Positions 45,324 through 60,562 of a DNA stretch of 64,000 nt are shown here, piece after piece. The translations under genes and the position numbers were made by a program. The DNA lies in contig NZ_JOAJ01000009.1 of assembly GCF_000720425.1 (NCBI RefSeq), positions 310,001 to 374,000 of the forward strand. The letters are read 5' to 3'. This DNA comes from Nocardia rhamnosiphila NBRC 108938 (GTDB lineage Bacteria > Actinomycetota > Actinomycetes > Mycobacteriales > Mycobacteriaceae). Below the pieces are notes generated by a model. The model was not told the DNA's origin and made no database searches. It worked only from the letters and a program-made list of their open reading frames with translations. Position 1 is the stretch's first letter, and every line of letters starts with the position of its first letter.

Positions 45324-46793
45324 TCAGCGCTGGGCGACGGCGGTCGGCGGAATCGGCGCGGGCAATGCCGTCTCGCCCTCCAGGTACCGGTCCACCGCGG
45401 ACGCGGCGGCCCGGCCCTCGGCAATGGCCCAGACGATCAGGGACTGACCGCGGCCCATATCGCCGGCCACGAAGACACCGGGGACATTGGTGGACCAGTT
45501 CTTGTCCCGCTGGACATTGCCGCGCTGGTCGTAGCCGACCCCGAGATCGGTCAGCAGACCCGGTTTGTCGGGACCGACGAAGCCCATGGCGAGCAGCACC
45601 AGATCGGCTTCGAGGGTGAAATCGGTGCCGTCGACCTTTTCGAACCGGCCGTTGACCATCTTGACCTCGTGCGCATCGAGCCCGGTGACCTTGCCGTCCG
45701 CGCCGACGAAACGTTCGGTGTTCACCGAGAACACCCGCTCGCCGCCTTCTTCGTGCGCCGAGGACACCCGGTACATGAGCGGGTAGGTCGGCCACGGAGT
45801 GGAACCGGCCCGCTCCTCCGGCGGCCGCGGCATGATCTCGAACTGGTGCACGCTGGCCGCACCCTGCCGGTGCGAGGTGCCCAGGCAGTCGGCGCCGGTG
45901 TCACCGCCGCCGATGATGACGACCTTCTTACCGTGCGCGTGGATCGGCGGCAGACCTTTGTCGTCGGTCACCGGGTCGCCGTGCTGGACCCGGTTGGCCC
46001 ACGGCAGGAATTCCATGGCCTGGTGGATCCCGTCGAGTTCCCGGCCCGGGATGGGCAGGTCACGCGCCTGGGTGGCGCCACCGGCGAGGACCACCGCGTC
46101 GAACTTCTCGCGCAGCTCGTCGGCGGTGATATCGACACCGACGTTGACGCCGGCCTTGAAGATGGTGCCCTCGGCCTCCATCTGCGCCAGGCGGCGATCG
46201 ATGAAGCGCTTCTCCATCTTGAATTCCGGGATGCCGTAGCGCATCAGACCGCCGATGCGGTCGGCCCGCTCGAACACGGTCACGGTGTGACCGGCGCGGG
46301 TGAGCTGCTGCGCGGCGGCCAGACCCGCGGGGCCGGACCCCACGACCGCGACCCTCTTACCGGTGAGCCGGGTCGGGTAGACCGGCGCGACCCAGCCCTC
46401 GTCGAAGGCGTTCTCGATGATCTCGACCTCGACCTGCTTGATGGTCACCGGGTCCTGGTTGATCCCGAGCACGCAGGACGCCTCGCACGGCGCCGGGCAC
46501 AGCCGCCCGGTGAATTCCGGGAAGTTGTTGGTCGCGTGCAGCCGGTCGATACCCTCGCGCCAGCGGTCCTTGTAGACCAGGTCGTTCCATTCGGGGATCA
46601 GGTTCCCCAGCGGGCAGCCGTTGTGACAGAAGGGGATACCGCAGTCCATACAGCGGCTGGCCTGCCGCTGCAGGGTCTGGTGCGGGAAACCCTCCTGGTA
46701 GACCTCTTTCCAGTCCATCAGCCGCAAGGGCACCGGACGGCGTTCGGGTAGCTCCCGGGACGTGTGCTTCAGAAATCCTTGGGTGTCACCCAC
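45324..46793 (-). CDS. gltD: Glutamate synthase small subunit
   Basis: This FAD/NADPH subunit feeds electrons to GltB. From GTG 46793 (VGDTQGFLKHTSRELPERRP) it has 489 residues. It starts with the 4Fe-4S cysteine cluster CMDCGIPFCHNGCP and CPAPCEASC, then two dinucleotide folds GSGPAGLAAA and GGGDTGADC. GTG 46814 is an alternative that adds MTIRGPL, encoded by duplicated gltB tail sequence. It lies behind gltB across a repeat-filled junction. Confidence 0.95.
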   Translation of the reverse strand: MGDTQGFLKHTSRELPERRPVPLRLMDWKEVYQEGFPHQTLQRQASRCMDCGIPFCHNGCPLGNLIPEWNDLVYKDRWREGIDRLHATNNFPEFTGRLCPAPCEASCVLGINQDPVTIKQVEVEIIENAFDEGWVAPVYPTRLTGKRVAVVGSGPAGLAAAQQLTRAGHTVTVFERADRIGGLMRYGIPEFKMEKRFIDRRLAQMEAEGTIFKAGVNVGVDITADELREKFDAVVLAGGATQARDLPIPGRELDGIHQAMEFLPWANRVQHGDPVTDDKGLPPIHAHGKKVVIIGGGDTGADCLGTSHRQGAASVHQFEIMPRPPEERAGSTPWPTYPLMYRVSSAHEEGGERVFSVNTERFVGADGKVTGLDAHEVKMVNGRFEKVDGTDFTLEADLVLLAMGFVGPDKPGLLTDLGVGYDQRGNVQRDKNWSTNVPGVFVAGDMGRGQSLIVWAIAEGRAAASAVDRYLEGETALPAPIPPTAVAQR

Positions 46794-46909
46794 GAGCGGC
46801 CCCCGAATAGTCACAGCGCCTCATCGACGCCACCTGCGGAATCTTCTTACCGGCCACGAGCGGCCTCGAATAGTCACAGCGCCTCATCGACGCCGCCGGA
46901 GTTTTCTTA

Positions 46910-51562
<4,653 letters not shown>

Positions 51563-52480
51563 GCCTCTGCCTTCGAGAAAGTCGACCTCGACGTGGTGCG
51601 GCCTTTGCGAGAACGCCCTGTCGAACGCCGGTACTGTCGAACGCTCCCTGCTTGGACTGCGTTCGTACGTTGGCCGACACCAGCCGCGCTGATGGTGTTC
51701 GGCGTGCAGTCACGTCTGAAGTTTTTCCACCTGTCGCTGTGCGCAGGTACCCGCCGGTAACGAAACGCTTACGCGTCCGGAACCCGGGAGCGGGATTTCG
51801 CCCGCTAGGCTGGCCTGATCGGTGGTCGCCCGAGCATGCCCTTCGGCCGGACATGGGTATGTGCGGCGTAAGAGCAAACGATAAGCCAGGTCCGGGACCC
51901 AACCAACCAAGGTTGCCCTAATAATCGGGTCTAGCTGGGCTTCTTCATTCGTTCCTCCACATATGCGCGTTTTCTAGTGTAAAGCAGCTTTCGGGGGTGA
52001 ATCGATCCCGGATCGGCCCTCCGAACAGCGGCGATCCATCGGTTCCGAGCCTTTCCCGATGCCGCGCCGCATCCGCCGAACCCACGCTCACCTGCATCGA
52101 AGATGATTTCCCGAGACCGACGGACGGCAAACCCATCAGCCTGCGGCTAACTGTTGCGCACCTCGGTGAGATGTTCGTGACAGCGTCGTGACAAGCACAG
52201 AACATGATCCGACCGTTCGGCCTGTTTTGCTGATCGGCACCTCCAGCATCTGATCAGCAAACCATCTATCCAGTGGTTTACGACACACTTTTACGGGCCA
52301 CTCACAGCTCGCTTCCGTTGCGCGAGCGCGAGTTTCGGCAGCGTCGGAAGTACGGGAGGGACGCGGCGCGCGGATCGGTCACCGTATGCTGCGCGACACC
52401 CCTGTGAAGATCCCCACACCCGATCGCCAAGGGTCGATGGACAGGCGTGTGTCCTGTCACGCTGAGACAACGAATCGATG
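51563..52480. other. Geneless 0.9-kb divergent region before gltB
   Basis: No coding pattern is convincing; codon bias falls and AT content rises near 51910-52000 and 52190-52300. A 10-bp inverted repeat TTTGCTGATC (52226-52235, 52252-52261) is present. The gltB promoter should lie near 51600-51950. A small RNA is possible. Confidence 0.5.
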
Positions 52481-52576
52481 GTGCGATACCTCCGCCTTCG
52501 CTGCGGCCTCCGCGGACCGCATGCCTGCTCCAAAGGAGTGCCGATGACTGCTGTGAAGGATATGGGGGTCCCATGA
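52481..52576 (+). CDS. Micro-ORF overlapping the DUF4407 start, 31 residues
   Basis: GTG 52481 opens VRYLRLRCGLRGPHAC and ends DMGVP. Its TGA overlaps the ATG of the DUF4407 gene (ATGA). The first 14 codons are the third copy of the dispersed repeat, read in the same frame as micro-ORF 2 at 13.2 kb. The same coupling arrangement appears at both loci. No ribosome site is obvious before the GTG. Confidence 0.4.
   Translation: MRYLRLRCGLRGPHACSKGVPMTAVKDMGVP
52483..52524. repeat. Third copy of the dispersed repeat
   Basis: This copy matches 13227-13268 on the opposite strand at 41 of 42 positions, despite lying 39 kb away and beside an unrelated gene. Confidence 0.9.
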
Positions 52577-54219
52577 GCGTCACCGGCATGTTCATCCGGC
52601 TCGGCGGCGGGCAGCCCGCCGAAACCGCCGAGGGATACGAGCGCACGGGCTACACCGTCACCGGAGCGGGGGTGGCGCTGTTCGCCCTCGTCGCCGGCGC
52701 GGTCACCGCCTCCGCCATGAGCGCCGCCGATCAACCAGCTGCCGCGGTCGCCGCCATCGCCGTGGTGGGCGGCCTCCTCGCGGGCCTGCTCGGCCGGGCG
52801 CTGGCCGGGGCCCAGCCCACCGGCCGCCCCGATCTGCCCGCCGGCACCGTCAATGTTCCGGCGGTCGCCGCGCGGGTCGGTACTGCGCTGCTGGCCGGCG
52901 TGGTGGTGGCCGAGATGGCGGTGACCGTACTGTTCGGCGGCACGGTCGACCGGATACTCGACGAGCGGGCCGCGACCGCGACCGCCTCGGCTCCCGCCGT
53001 CCGAACCGCGCAGGACGAACTGGACCGCGCGGTCACCGACCGCACGGCGCTGGACGGGACCATCGCGGCGGCCACCGCGGATATCGACAACGCCCTGATC
53101 ATCGCCCGGTGCGAGTTCAACCCCACCCCGCAGTGCCCGCAGACCAAGATCACCGGAGTGCCCGGTCGTGGACCGGAGGCGCAGACCGCCAACGCGATGC
53201 TCGACGACGCCCGCACCGCGCTGAGCACCGCGCAGAACCGGGTTACCCCGCTGGACCAGCGCGTATCCGATGCCCGTCTGGCCCTGCACGACGCGCAGGC
53301 GGTGGCCGCCGGCGGTGACCGCGGGTTCGGTGCGCGATGGTCGGCGGCACACGAATACACCGTCGGTGAGCCGGGCGCGCTGGCACTCCGGGCGCTGATC
53401 TGGGCGCTTTTCGTTCTGCTGGCCCTGCTGCCGCTGATCCTGCGCTGGTGGCGCGGCGAGACCGCGCAGGAGCGGCGCCGGGCCGCCGACACCGTCCGCG
53501 ACCGCGCCGAACGCGCCGCCGACGCGGCCATCGCCGAGAAGGAGGCCCGGGTCCGGGCCGATACCGCCGCCATCCAGCTCCAGCAGCAGCTCACCACGGC
53601 CGAACTGGTGGCCGAGGCCGACACCACCATCGACCGGGAACGCCAGCGCACCCGGGTCATCGCCGCGCTCGGCGGGCTGGAGATCGGCGTCACCGAACGC
53701 GACCCCGACCCCGCCGTACCGGCGGCGGCCCCGAACAACGCGTTGCCGCCGGGAAGTGACGGATCGGACCTGCCCGTACCACTGGGCAAAGAGGTCGCGG
53801 TCCGGCAGCCGGCGGGACTGGAGCTCCCGATCATCGGCACCGTTCCGTTCACCGATACCGCCGCCCGCTGGATCCGCCCGCTGGTCCCGGGTTTCGTCAG
53901 CTCGGCCATCGACACCGCCGTCGATACGGCGAGCCGGCCGCTGCGCACCGCCCGCCAGGTGCTCACCGAGGCCGAGGAGATCACCTTTACCCTGCGCCGG
54001 GCACGGAAGGTCAGTGTGGACAGCGGTATCGAGGATTCGCGCACCGTGCGTAACCGTCCGGCCGGCCGCCGCGGCGACGCGGTGGACGCCGAAATCACCC
54101 TGGGCTCGGATGCCATCGTGTCCGCCACGACCCATCTCGAGCCGGCGACCCCCGCCATGCTGCCCGCGGGTGGCGAACGACAGACCCCCGCGCCTCGCGA
54201 ACTGCCCCCGGGCAGCTGA
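52573..54219 (+). CDS. DUF4407 membrane protein
   Basis: This is a 548-residue protein from ATG 52573. It has about four N-terminal membrane helices, an external helical region (about 140-250, coiled-coil-like, with RCEFNPTPQCPQTK), another helix (RALIWALFVLLALLPLILRWW) and a long cytoplasmic Arg/Ala coiled-coil (320-395). The plan matches DUF4407. The C-terminal 150 residues are variable. Function unknown. Upstream lies the dispersed repeat and its micro-ORF. Confidence 0.75.
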   Translation: MSVTGMFIRLGGGQPAETAEGYERTGYTVTGAGVALFALVAGAVTASAMSAADQPAAAVAAIAVVGGLLAGLLGRALAGAQPTGRPDLPAGTVNVPAVAARVGTALLAGVVVAEMAVTVLFGGTVDRILDERAATATASAPAVRTAQDELDRAVTDRTALDGTIAAATADIDNALIIARCEFNPTPQCPQTKITGVPGRGPEAQTANAMLDDARTALSTAQNRVTPLDQRVSDARLALHDAQAVAAGGDRGFGARWSAAHEYTVGEPGALALRALIWALFVLLALLPLILRWWRGETAQERRRAADTVRDRAERAADAAIAEKEARVRADTAAIQLQQQLTTAELVAEADTTIDRERQRTRVIAALGGLEIGVTERDPDPAVPAAAPNNALPPGSDGSDLPVPLGKEVAVRQPAGLELPIIGTVPFTDTAARWIRPLVPGFVSSAIDTAVDTASRPLRTARQVLTEAEEITFTLRRARKVSVDSGIEDSRTVRNRPAGRRGDAVDAEITLGSDAIVSATTHLEPATPAMLPAGGERQTPAPRELPPGS

Positions 54220-54335
54220 CCGCCACACGGCCCGCATGCTCACCCGCGCGCCGCGCCCCACCGCACCGGCAGACATATCGCCACCTTCGCTCCGGACCGG
54301 CGCGGACCGCACCGGCGCCCATTAGACTCGGCCGC

Positions 54336-55244
54336 GTGCAGCCTGCCGCTGATACGGCCGGTTCCGTCGGGGCGGGAAGACATCCGGAAGGCCGAGCCCA
54401 GGTAGCGACGGTTCCGATCCGTCCGCTGAGTTTCCGCGAACTGCTCGACGCGCCGTTCGCGCTCCTACAGGCCGATATCCGGACGCTGGCGGGCTGTGCC
54501 GCGGTACTGCTGGTGGCCGGAGAACTCATGGTGGCCGGGTCGATCGGACTCGTCTCGCATCTGACCGACGGCTCCGATACGGGGACCGCCCTCGCCGCGT
54601 TGTTCGCGACACTCGGGAGCGCCTGGGTCGTCCGGCTGGTCCTCCGCGGTGTGACGGTCGGCACCGGCCTGGCCCGGGTCGGCCGGCAGCCGATCGGGCT
54701 GCGGGAAAGTCTGCGCCGCACCGCCGGGAGGCTGGGCCCGCTGCTGCTCACCCAGCTCTCGTTCACCGCGATCGGTGCCGCGGTCCTGGGTATCAGCGCC
54801 GCGCTCTTCCCGTTCACCTTTCTCGGCGGCCTGTTCTGGTTCGTGGTCGCCTATCCCTGCTGCCTGCTCTGGCTGGCCTGGCTGCGCGCGCGTCATTTCG
54901 CGGCCGTGCCGGTGCTGTTCGCCGAGGGTGTCGGCGCCGGGGCGGCGCTGGCGCGGTCGGGCGCACTGGTCGCGAACCTGCGTGCCCGGCGAACCGGCCT
55001 CTGGATCTGCCGGCACCTGCTGTTCACACTGCTCGTGGCACCGCTGCTGGGCCTCCTGCTCTTCGTCGGTGATATCTCGGGCACCCACCGGTGGGCGTTC
55101 CTGGTGCTGGTCACCGTCGCCGGCCTGCTGCTGGCGGCCTTCACCGAGATCGTGGAGTCCAGCGCCCGAGTGGTCGGTTACCTGGACCTGCGTTGCCGGC
55201 GCGAGGGCGCCGATATCCGCATCCCCGACGGAGGCGGCCGGTGA
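54336..55244 (+). CDS. Membrane protein heading the MoxR operon
   Basis: This 302-residue protein starts at GTG 54336 and has six membrane helices and a short cytoplasmic start (RPLSFRELLDAPFALLQADI), a motif common in proteins that begin actinobacterial MoxR/DUF58 operons. Its stop overlaps the next gene (GTGA). Function unknown; it may assemble with the neighbouring membrane proteins. Confidence 0.75.
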   Translation: MQPAADTAGSVGAGRHPEGRAQVATVPIRPLSFRELLDAPFALLQADIRTLAGCAAVLLVAGELMVAGSIGLVSHLTDGSDTGTALAALFATLGSAWVVRLVLRGVTVGTGLARVGRQPIGLRESLRRTAGRLGPLLLTQLSFTAIGAAVLGISAALFPFTFLGGLFWFVVAYPCCLLWLAWLRARHFAAVPVLFAEGVGAGAALARSGALVANLRARRTGLWICRHLLFTLLVAPLLGLLLFVGDISGTHRWAFLVLVTVAGLLLAAFTEIVESSARVVGYLDLRCRREGADIRIPDGGGR

Positions 55245-56271
55245 CCGAGCCGTCCCGGACCGTTCCGGAGCCGCCCCGGCTGGACGCCGCCGCGGTCCAT
55301 TCGGCCGCCGCCGAATACGCGGCCGCCTCCGGTGACTTCGATACCGCGCTACGCGAACGTTTCCGTGCGGTGCTGCGCGGGCTGGAACAGCGCGGTCTGC
55401 TCGAGGTGCGCCGATCGCGCACAGCCCGCGAAACCTCGCACGAAGCGGCGGCCGGCCTGCCCGCCGGGGACTCCGGTGAACTCCCGGCCGCCGCCAGATC
55501 GTTCGACGAGGTCGTCTACGGCGGCCGCCGGGCGGATGAAGAGGAGTACCGCCGCCTGACGCGGGCCGACCGGTTCTCCGCGGCGGCGCCACCCCCGGCG
55601 GCCGAACCGTTCGATATCGAACCGGCCCGCCGCGGGTCGCGATGGCGACCGGGTTCCGGGAAGTGGCCCGCGGTACTGCGCGACCCCCGGTTCTGGGCCT
55701 GGTCGGCCGCGCTGGCCGTGCTCCTGCTGGTGCTGTACGCGGTACTGCAGGGCTGCTCCGGGCCCAGCGCGCCGCGCGCCCCGGACGCGCCGCCGCTCGA
55801 CCCGCCCCCGATGGACCCGCCGAGCGGCGACTACGACCCGGACCTGCCCCGGCCGACCGGCGACGACTCCCTTTTCCAGCGAACCCCCGACTGGCTGGCC
55901 TTCGGCGGACTGCAGTTCCTGATCGCCGCCGCCCTGCTGGTGTGGTGGCGGGCACGGCGCCGGGGCACGGTGGTCGGTGAACCGCGGCCGGTGGAGGTCG
56001 CGGCCGATGAACTGCTGGCCGGACAGGCGGGGCTCTACCGCCGCTCCGGTGATCACGCGCATATCGCGGGTGTGTTGCGCGCCGCGACCGTGCGCAGATT
56101 ACGCCGCGCGCTCGGCACCGGGGCCTCCCCGGAGAAACTGACGGCGGCGGTCGCCGCGCGGATCGGCGCCGACCCGGCGGTCGTCGGGTCGGCCCTGTAC
56201 GGGCCGGTGCCCGACGCATCGGCCCTGGAAATCGTTGCCGCGCAACTCGAATGGATCGAAGCGGAGGTCGG

Positions 56272-56275
<4 letters not shown>
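55241..56275 (+). CDS. DUF4129-DUF4350-like fusion membrane protein
   Basis: This is a 344-residue protein. Residues 20-115 match the DUF4129 tail (ALRERFRAVLRGLEQRGLLE, SFDEVVYGGRRADEEEYRRL). One helix (WSAALAVLLLVLYAVLQGC), a Pro/Asp-rich loop of only about 60 residues and a second helix follow. The C-terminal part matches the DUF4350 end (AGLYRRSGDHAHIAGVLRAATVRRL). Usually these are two genes with a large external domain in DUF4350. Overlaps on both sides (GTGA, ATGA) couple it to the neighbours. Confidence 0.7.
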
Positions 56276-57276
<1,001 letters not shown>

Positions 57277-57279
57277 GGC

Positions 57280-58575
57280 GTGGTCGTCACCGGCCGGCTG
57301 GTCACCGTCGCTGCCGTCGCGGCAACGGCGGTCATGCTGCTGGCTCCGTCCTGGGTCGCGGTTCTGATGGCCAGTGCGCTGATCTTCGCGCTCGCCGTGA
57401 CCGACCGCCTGCTGGCCGCGCGGAGCGCGGAGCTGACGCTGCACCGGCCCGAGTTGTCGGTGCTGCGTCTGGGCGCGCACACGGAGGTCGAGCTGACGCT
57501 GACCAATACCGGCGCCCGGACAGTGCGGGGACTGCTCTGGGACGACTGGCCCGACAGTGCCCGCGCCACCGAGCGCGAACACCGGATCACCGTCCCGCCA
57601 TCCGGCCGGATCCGGCTGCGTACCAATCTCTTTCCCGCCCGGCGCGGCGATCGCGCCGCCGGCCCGGTGACGCTGCGTCTGTGGGGGCCGCTCGGGCTGG
57701 CCGGGCATCAATTCCACCGCGAGGTCCCGGCCCGGGTCCGTGCTCTGCCCCCGTTCCGCAGCGAACGGCTCCTCGCCGCCAAGGTGAAACGGCTGCATCA
57801 TCTGGAAGGCCGCAATCCGGCCGATGTACGCGGCCAGGGCACCGAGTTCGACTCCTTCCGCGAATATGTACCGGGCGACGATGTCCGCTCCATCGACTGG
57901 CGGGCCACCGCGCGAGCCACCGATGTACTGGTCCGCACCTGGCGTCCGGAACGCAACCGGCAGGTGCTCATGCTCCTGGACACCGGCCGGATCAGCGCGG
58001 GACGCGTGGGTGCGGGCACCCGCCTGGAGTCGGCGATCGAGGCGGCCCTGCTGCTGGGCGGCCTGGCCGCGACCGGCGGCGATATGGTCGGCCTGCTCGC
58101 CTACGACCGGGCGGTGCGCGCCGAGGTGCCCACCGGGGTCGGCCGCGGCGTCCAGCCCAAACTCATGCACGCCCTGGCCGGTGTCACCCCCGCGCTGGTC
58201 GACACGGATGCCGACGGGCTGGTCCGGGCCGCTGTCCAGCGGGCCCGGCGGCGCAGCCTGATCGTCTGGTTCACCAGCCTGGACGGCGCGGCGGTCACCG
58301 AGAACCTGCTTCCGGTGCTTCCCGTCCTGGCCGAGCGGCACCGGGTACTGATCGTGTCGGTCACCGATCCCGATATCGCCGCAGCGGCCGCCGACCGCGG
58401 CAGCCTGCCGGCGTTGTACCGGGCAGCCGCCGCCGAAACGCGGATCGCCGAGCATGCGGTTCTTCAGGAATCGCTGCGCCGAATGGGTATCGCGGTGGTC
58501 GCCGCGGCCGGAACCGATCTGCCGGCTGCCCTGGCCGACGAGTACCTGGAACTCAAACGTTCCGGAGCTCTCTGA
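57280..58575 (+). CDS. DUF58 (VWA-like) protein
   Basis: This 431-residue protein has two N-terminal helices and a cytoplasmic DUF58 region with the signature GTEFDSFREYVPGDDVRSIDWRATAR and a VWA-type fold following it (MLLDTGRISAG). These proteins act with MoxR ATPases. GTG 57280 lies 3 bp after the moxR stop. It ends 22 bp from the convergent RDD gene. Confidence 0.9.
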   Translation: MVVTGRLVTVAAVAATAVMLLAPSWVAVLMASALIFALAVTDRLLAARSAELTLHRPELSVLRLGAHTEVELTLTNTGARTVRGLLWDDWPDSARATEREHRITVPPSGRIRLRTNLFPARRGDRAAGPVTLRLWGPLGLAGHQFHREVPARVRALPPFRSERLLAAKVKRLHHLEGRNPADVRGQGTEFDSFREYVPGDDVRSIDWRATARATDVLVRTWRPERNRQVLMLLDTGRISAGRVGAGTRLESAIEAALLLGGLAATGGDMVGLLAYDRAVRAEVPTGVGRGVQPKLMHALAGVTPALVDTDADGLVRAAVQRARRRSLIVWFTSLDGAAVTENLLPVLPVLAERHRVLIVSVTDPDIAAAAADRGSLPALYRAAAAETRIAEHAVLQESLRRMGIAVVAAAGTDLPAALADEYLELKRSGAL

Positions 58576-58597
58576 TCCCGTGGCCGGCCTGTCGGCC

Positions 58598-59398
58598 TCA
58601 GGGCACGGGAGTGAACGACACCGGCGGCAGGACGAACGCCGCCGGGGGCGGGGGCGCCGGAAGCGCACGGCGTTGACGTTCGGCGATCACGCTGCCGAGG
58701 ATCTGCACCGGCGGGTACCCGGCCGGCGGTGCGACCCGCAGCCGGGCGCATACCGCGTGGACGAGTGCGTATCCGAGTTCGTGCTGCGCCGCCGGGGTCA
58801 GCGAACTGATCCGGGTCAGATACTGCCGCACGGCCAGGGCCAGATCCTCGGGCAGCGCCGCGAGATCCAATTCGGCCGACCAGCCGGTCAGCCATACCGG
58901 CGGAACGGCCAGCGCGGGCACCGACAGCCGCTGCCGCATATGCACCACCACGGTGCCCGCGAGCACATCCCCCACCCGGCGCGCGTGCGGCGAGCACATG
59001 GAGCTCACCACGGCGATGGCACCGAAGAGCCCGAGCATCCAGAAATCCACGATCGCGCCGGTGAGGCCGCGGGTGAGGGCGTGCCGGAAATCGATCGGGC
59101 CACCGTCGGCGCGGACCACCCGCAGCCCGAGCGCGAGTTTTCCCGGGGTCGCACCACGCAACAGCGTCTCGAACGCGACCGGATACCCGACGAGCACGGT
59201 GACCAGCGACACCAGTGTCAGGGTCGTGAACCACGGATCGGCATCGTCGCCGTCGACGAGCAGCAGCACGCCGGTGAACAACACGATCGCGAGCACGGCC
59301 TGCAGGAGAAGGTCGAGTACGAACGCCGCCGCACGGGTCGGGACGCGAGCGACCGGCAGTTCGATCGCCACGGCTTCGCCCGTCGTGAATTCGGCCAT
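58598..59398 (-). CDS. RDD-family membrane protein
   Basis: This is a 266-residue protein from ATG 59398 (MAEFTTGEAVAIELPVARVP); ATG 59410 is close. It has three to four membrane helices and the RDD signature residues (ARG-type RAAAFVLDLLL, GKLALGLRVVRADGGP), with a soluble C-terminal part and a Pro-rich tail. It pairs divergently with the SpoIIM gene. Function unclear; ion transport has been suggested for some relatives. Confidence 0.82.
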   Translation of the reverse strand: MAEFTTGEAVAIELPVARVPTRAAAFVLDLLLQAVLAIVLFTGVLLLVDGDDADPWFTTLTLVSLVTVLVGYPVAFETLLRGATPGKLALGLRVVRADGGPIDFRHALTRGLTGAIVDFWMLGLFGAIAVVSSMCSPHARRVGDVLAGTVVVHMRQRLSVPALAVPPVWLTGWSAELDLAALPEDLALAVRQYLTRISSLTPAAQHELGYALVHAVCARLRVAPPAGYPPVQILGSVIAERQRRALPAPPPPAAFVLPPVSFTPVP

Positions 59399-59572
59399 AT
59401 CGCATAGCATTCTTTCACGGCGGCCGGTTTCCGGCCCCGCGTCGGTGACACGGGGGTACATCCGTCGCCATCGGTTCGCCGAGTACGGACCATCGCTGCC
59501 GTTGGGCGCAGTCCGCGGCGGGTGGCCGGCGCGGAAACGACGGCGGTACAGGCGGGAGCGGGAGGCGAGCCC

Positions 59573-60562
59573 ATGGACGTGGACGCATACAGCGCGCGGA
59601 ACCGGCACCTTTGGGCCCGGCTGGACTCGCTGTCGCGCAAACGCACCCTTACCGGGCCGGAAACCGACGAACTCGTGCTGCTGTACCGGCGCACCTCGCA
59701 GCAGTTGGCCCGGTTACAGACACACAGTCCCGAACCGGAACTGGTGGCCGGACTCAGCGCGGTGATCGCCCGGGCCCGGGGCCGGATCGTCGGCAGCGCA
59801 CCGAACACCTGGACCGAGATCGTCCGGTTCGTGACACACGGTTTTCCCGGCGCGGTGTATCGGGCACTGGGCTGGTGGCTGGCTGTCGCGGTGGTCTTCC
59901 TGGGTGTCTCGGCGGGGTTCGCGACCTGGATCGCGAACGATCCGTCGGCCCGGAAAACACTGGGCCTGCAGGGCAACACCGGTGTGCTGACCGCTCCCGG
60001 TGGCGCTTTCGAGACCTACTACACCGAGCATTCCAACGACGCGTTCGCCGCATTGGTCTGGACCAACAACGCGTGGGTATCCGCACTGGCCCTCTTTCTG
60101 GGTGTACTCATCGTGCCCGTGCTCTACCTACTGTTCATGAATGCCCTGAATATCGGCATTACGGCCGGCTTGATGGCCGAGGCCGGCCGACTGGACTCAT
60201 TCTTCGCATTCCTGCTGCCGCACGGCATGCTGGAGCTGACAGCCATTTTCATCGCGGGCGGAGCGGGGCTGAAACTCGGCTGGACGCTGATCGATCCGGG
60301 CCGCCTCAGCCGGGCCGAAGCGGTCGCCAGGCAGGGCCGCGTCACCGCCGCCATCGCGCTCGGTTTGGTACCGACCTTGCTGGTAGCGGGCCTTCTGGAG
60401 GGATTCGTGACGCCGAGCGCCTTGCCCACGCCGGCCCGGATCGCCATCGGATTCGCCGTCGAGGCAGCGTTTCTCACCTACATCTTCCTCGCCGGCAGCC
60501 GTGCCGACCGGCCCGCCGAGACGATGATGGCAGAAGTAGCGGTAGCGCAACTTTCGCGGTAA
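59573..60562 (+). CDS. SpoIIM/DUF95-family membrane protein
   Basis: This 329-residue protein, from ATG 59573 behind GGGAGGC, begins with a soluble helical stretch (MDVDAYSARNRHLWARLDSL). About five helices follow, including NALNIGITAGLMAEAG and LLPHGMLELTAIFIAGGAGLKLG, the stage II sporulation protein M signature. In non-sporulating actinobacteria it accompanies MoxR/DUF58/RDD genes, as at Rv3692-Rv3695. Confidence 0.88.
   Translation: MDVDAYSARNRHLWARLDSLSRKRTLTGPETDELVLLYRRTSQQLARLQTHSPEPELVAGLSAVIARARGRIVGSAPNTWTEIVRFVTHGFPGAVYRALGWWLAVAVVFLGVSAGFATWIANDPSARKTLGLQGNTGVLTAPGGAFETYYTEHSNDAFAALVWTNNAWVSALALFLGVLIVPVLYLLFMNALNIGITAGLMAEAGRLDSFFAFLLPHGMLELTAIFIAGGAGLKLGWTLIDPGRLSRAEAVARQGRVTAAIALGLVPTLLVAGLLEGFVTPSALPTPARIAIGFAVEAAFLTYIFLAGSRADRPAETMMAEVAVAQLSR

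Noticed and set aside
51902..51925. Iron box upstream of gltB
   Set aside because: TTAGGGCAACC on the minus strand matches only the left end of the IdeR consensus, with no dyad.
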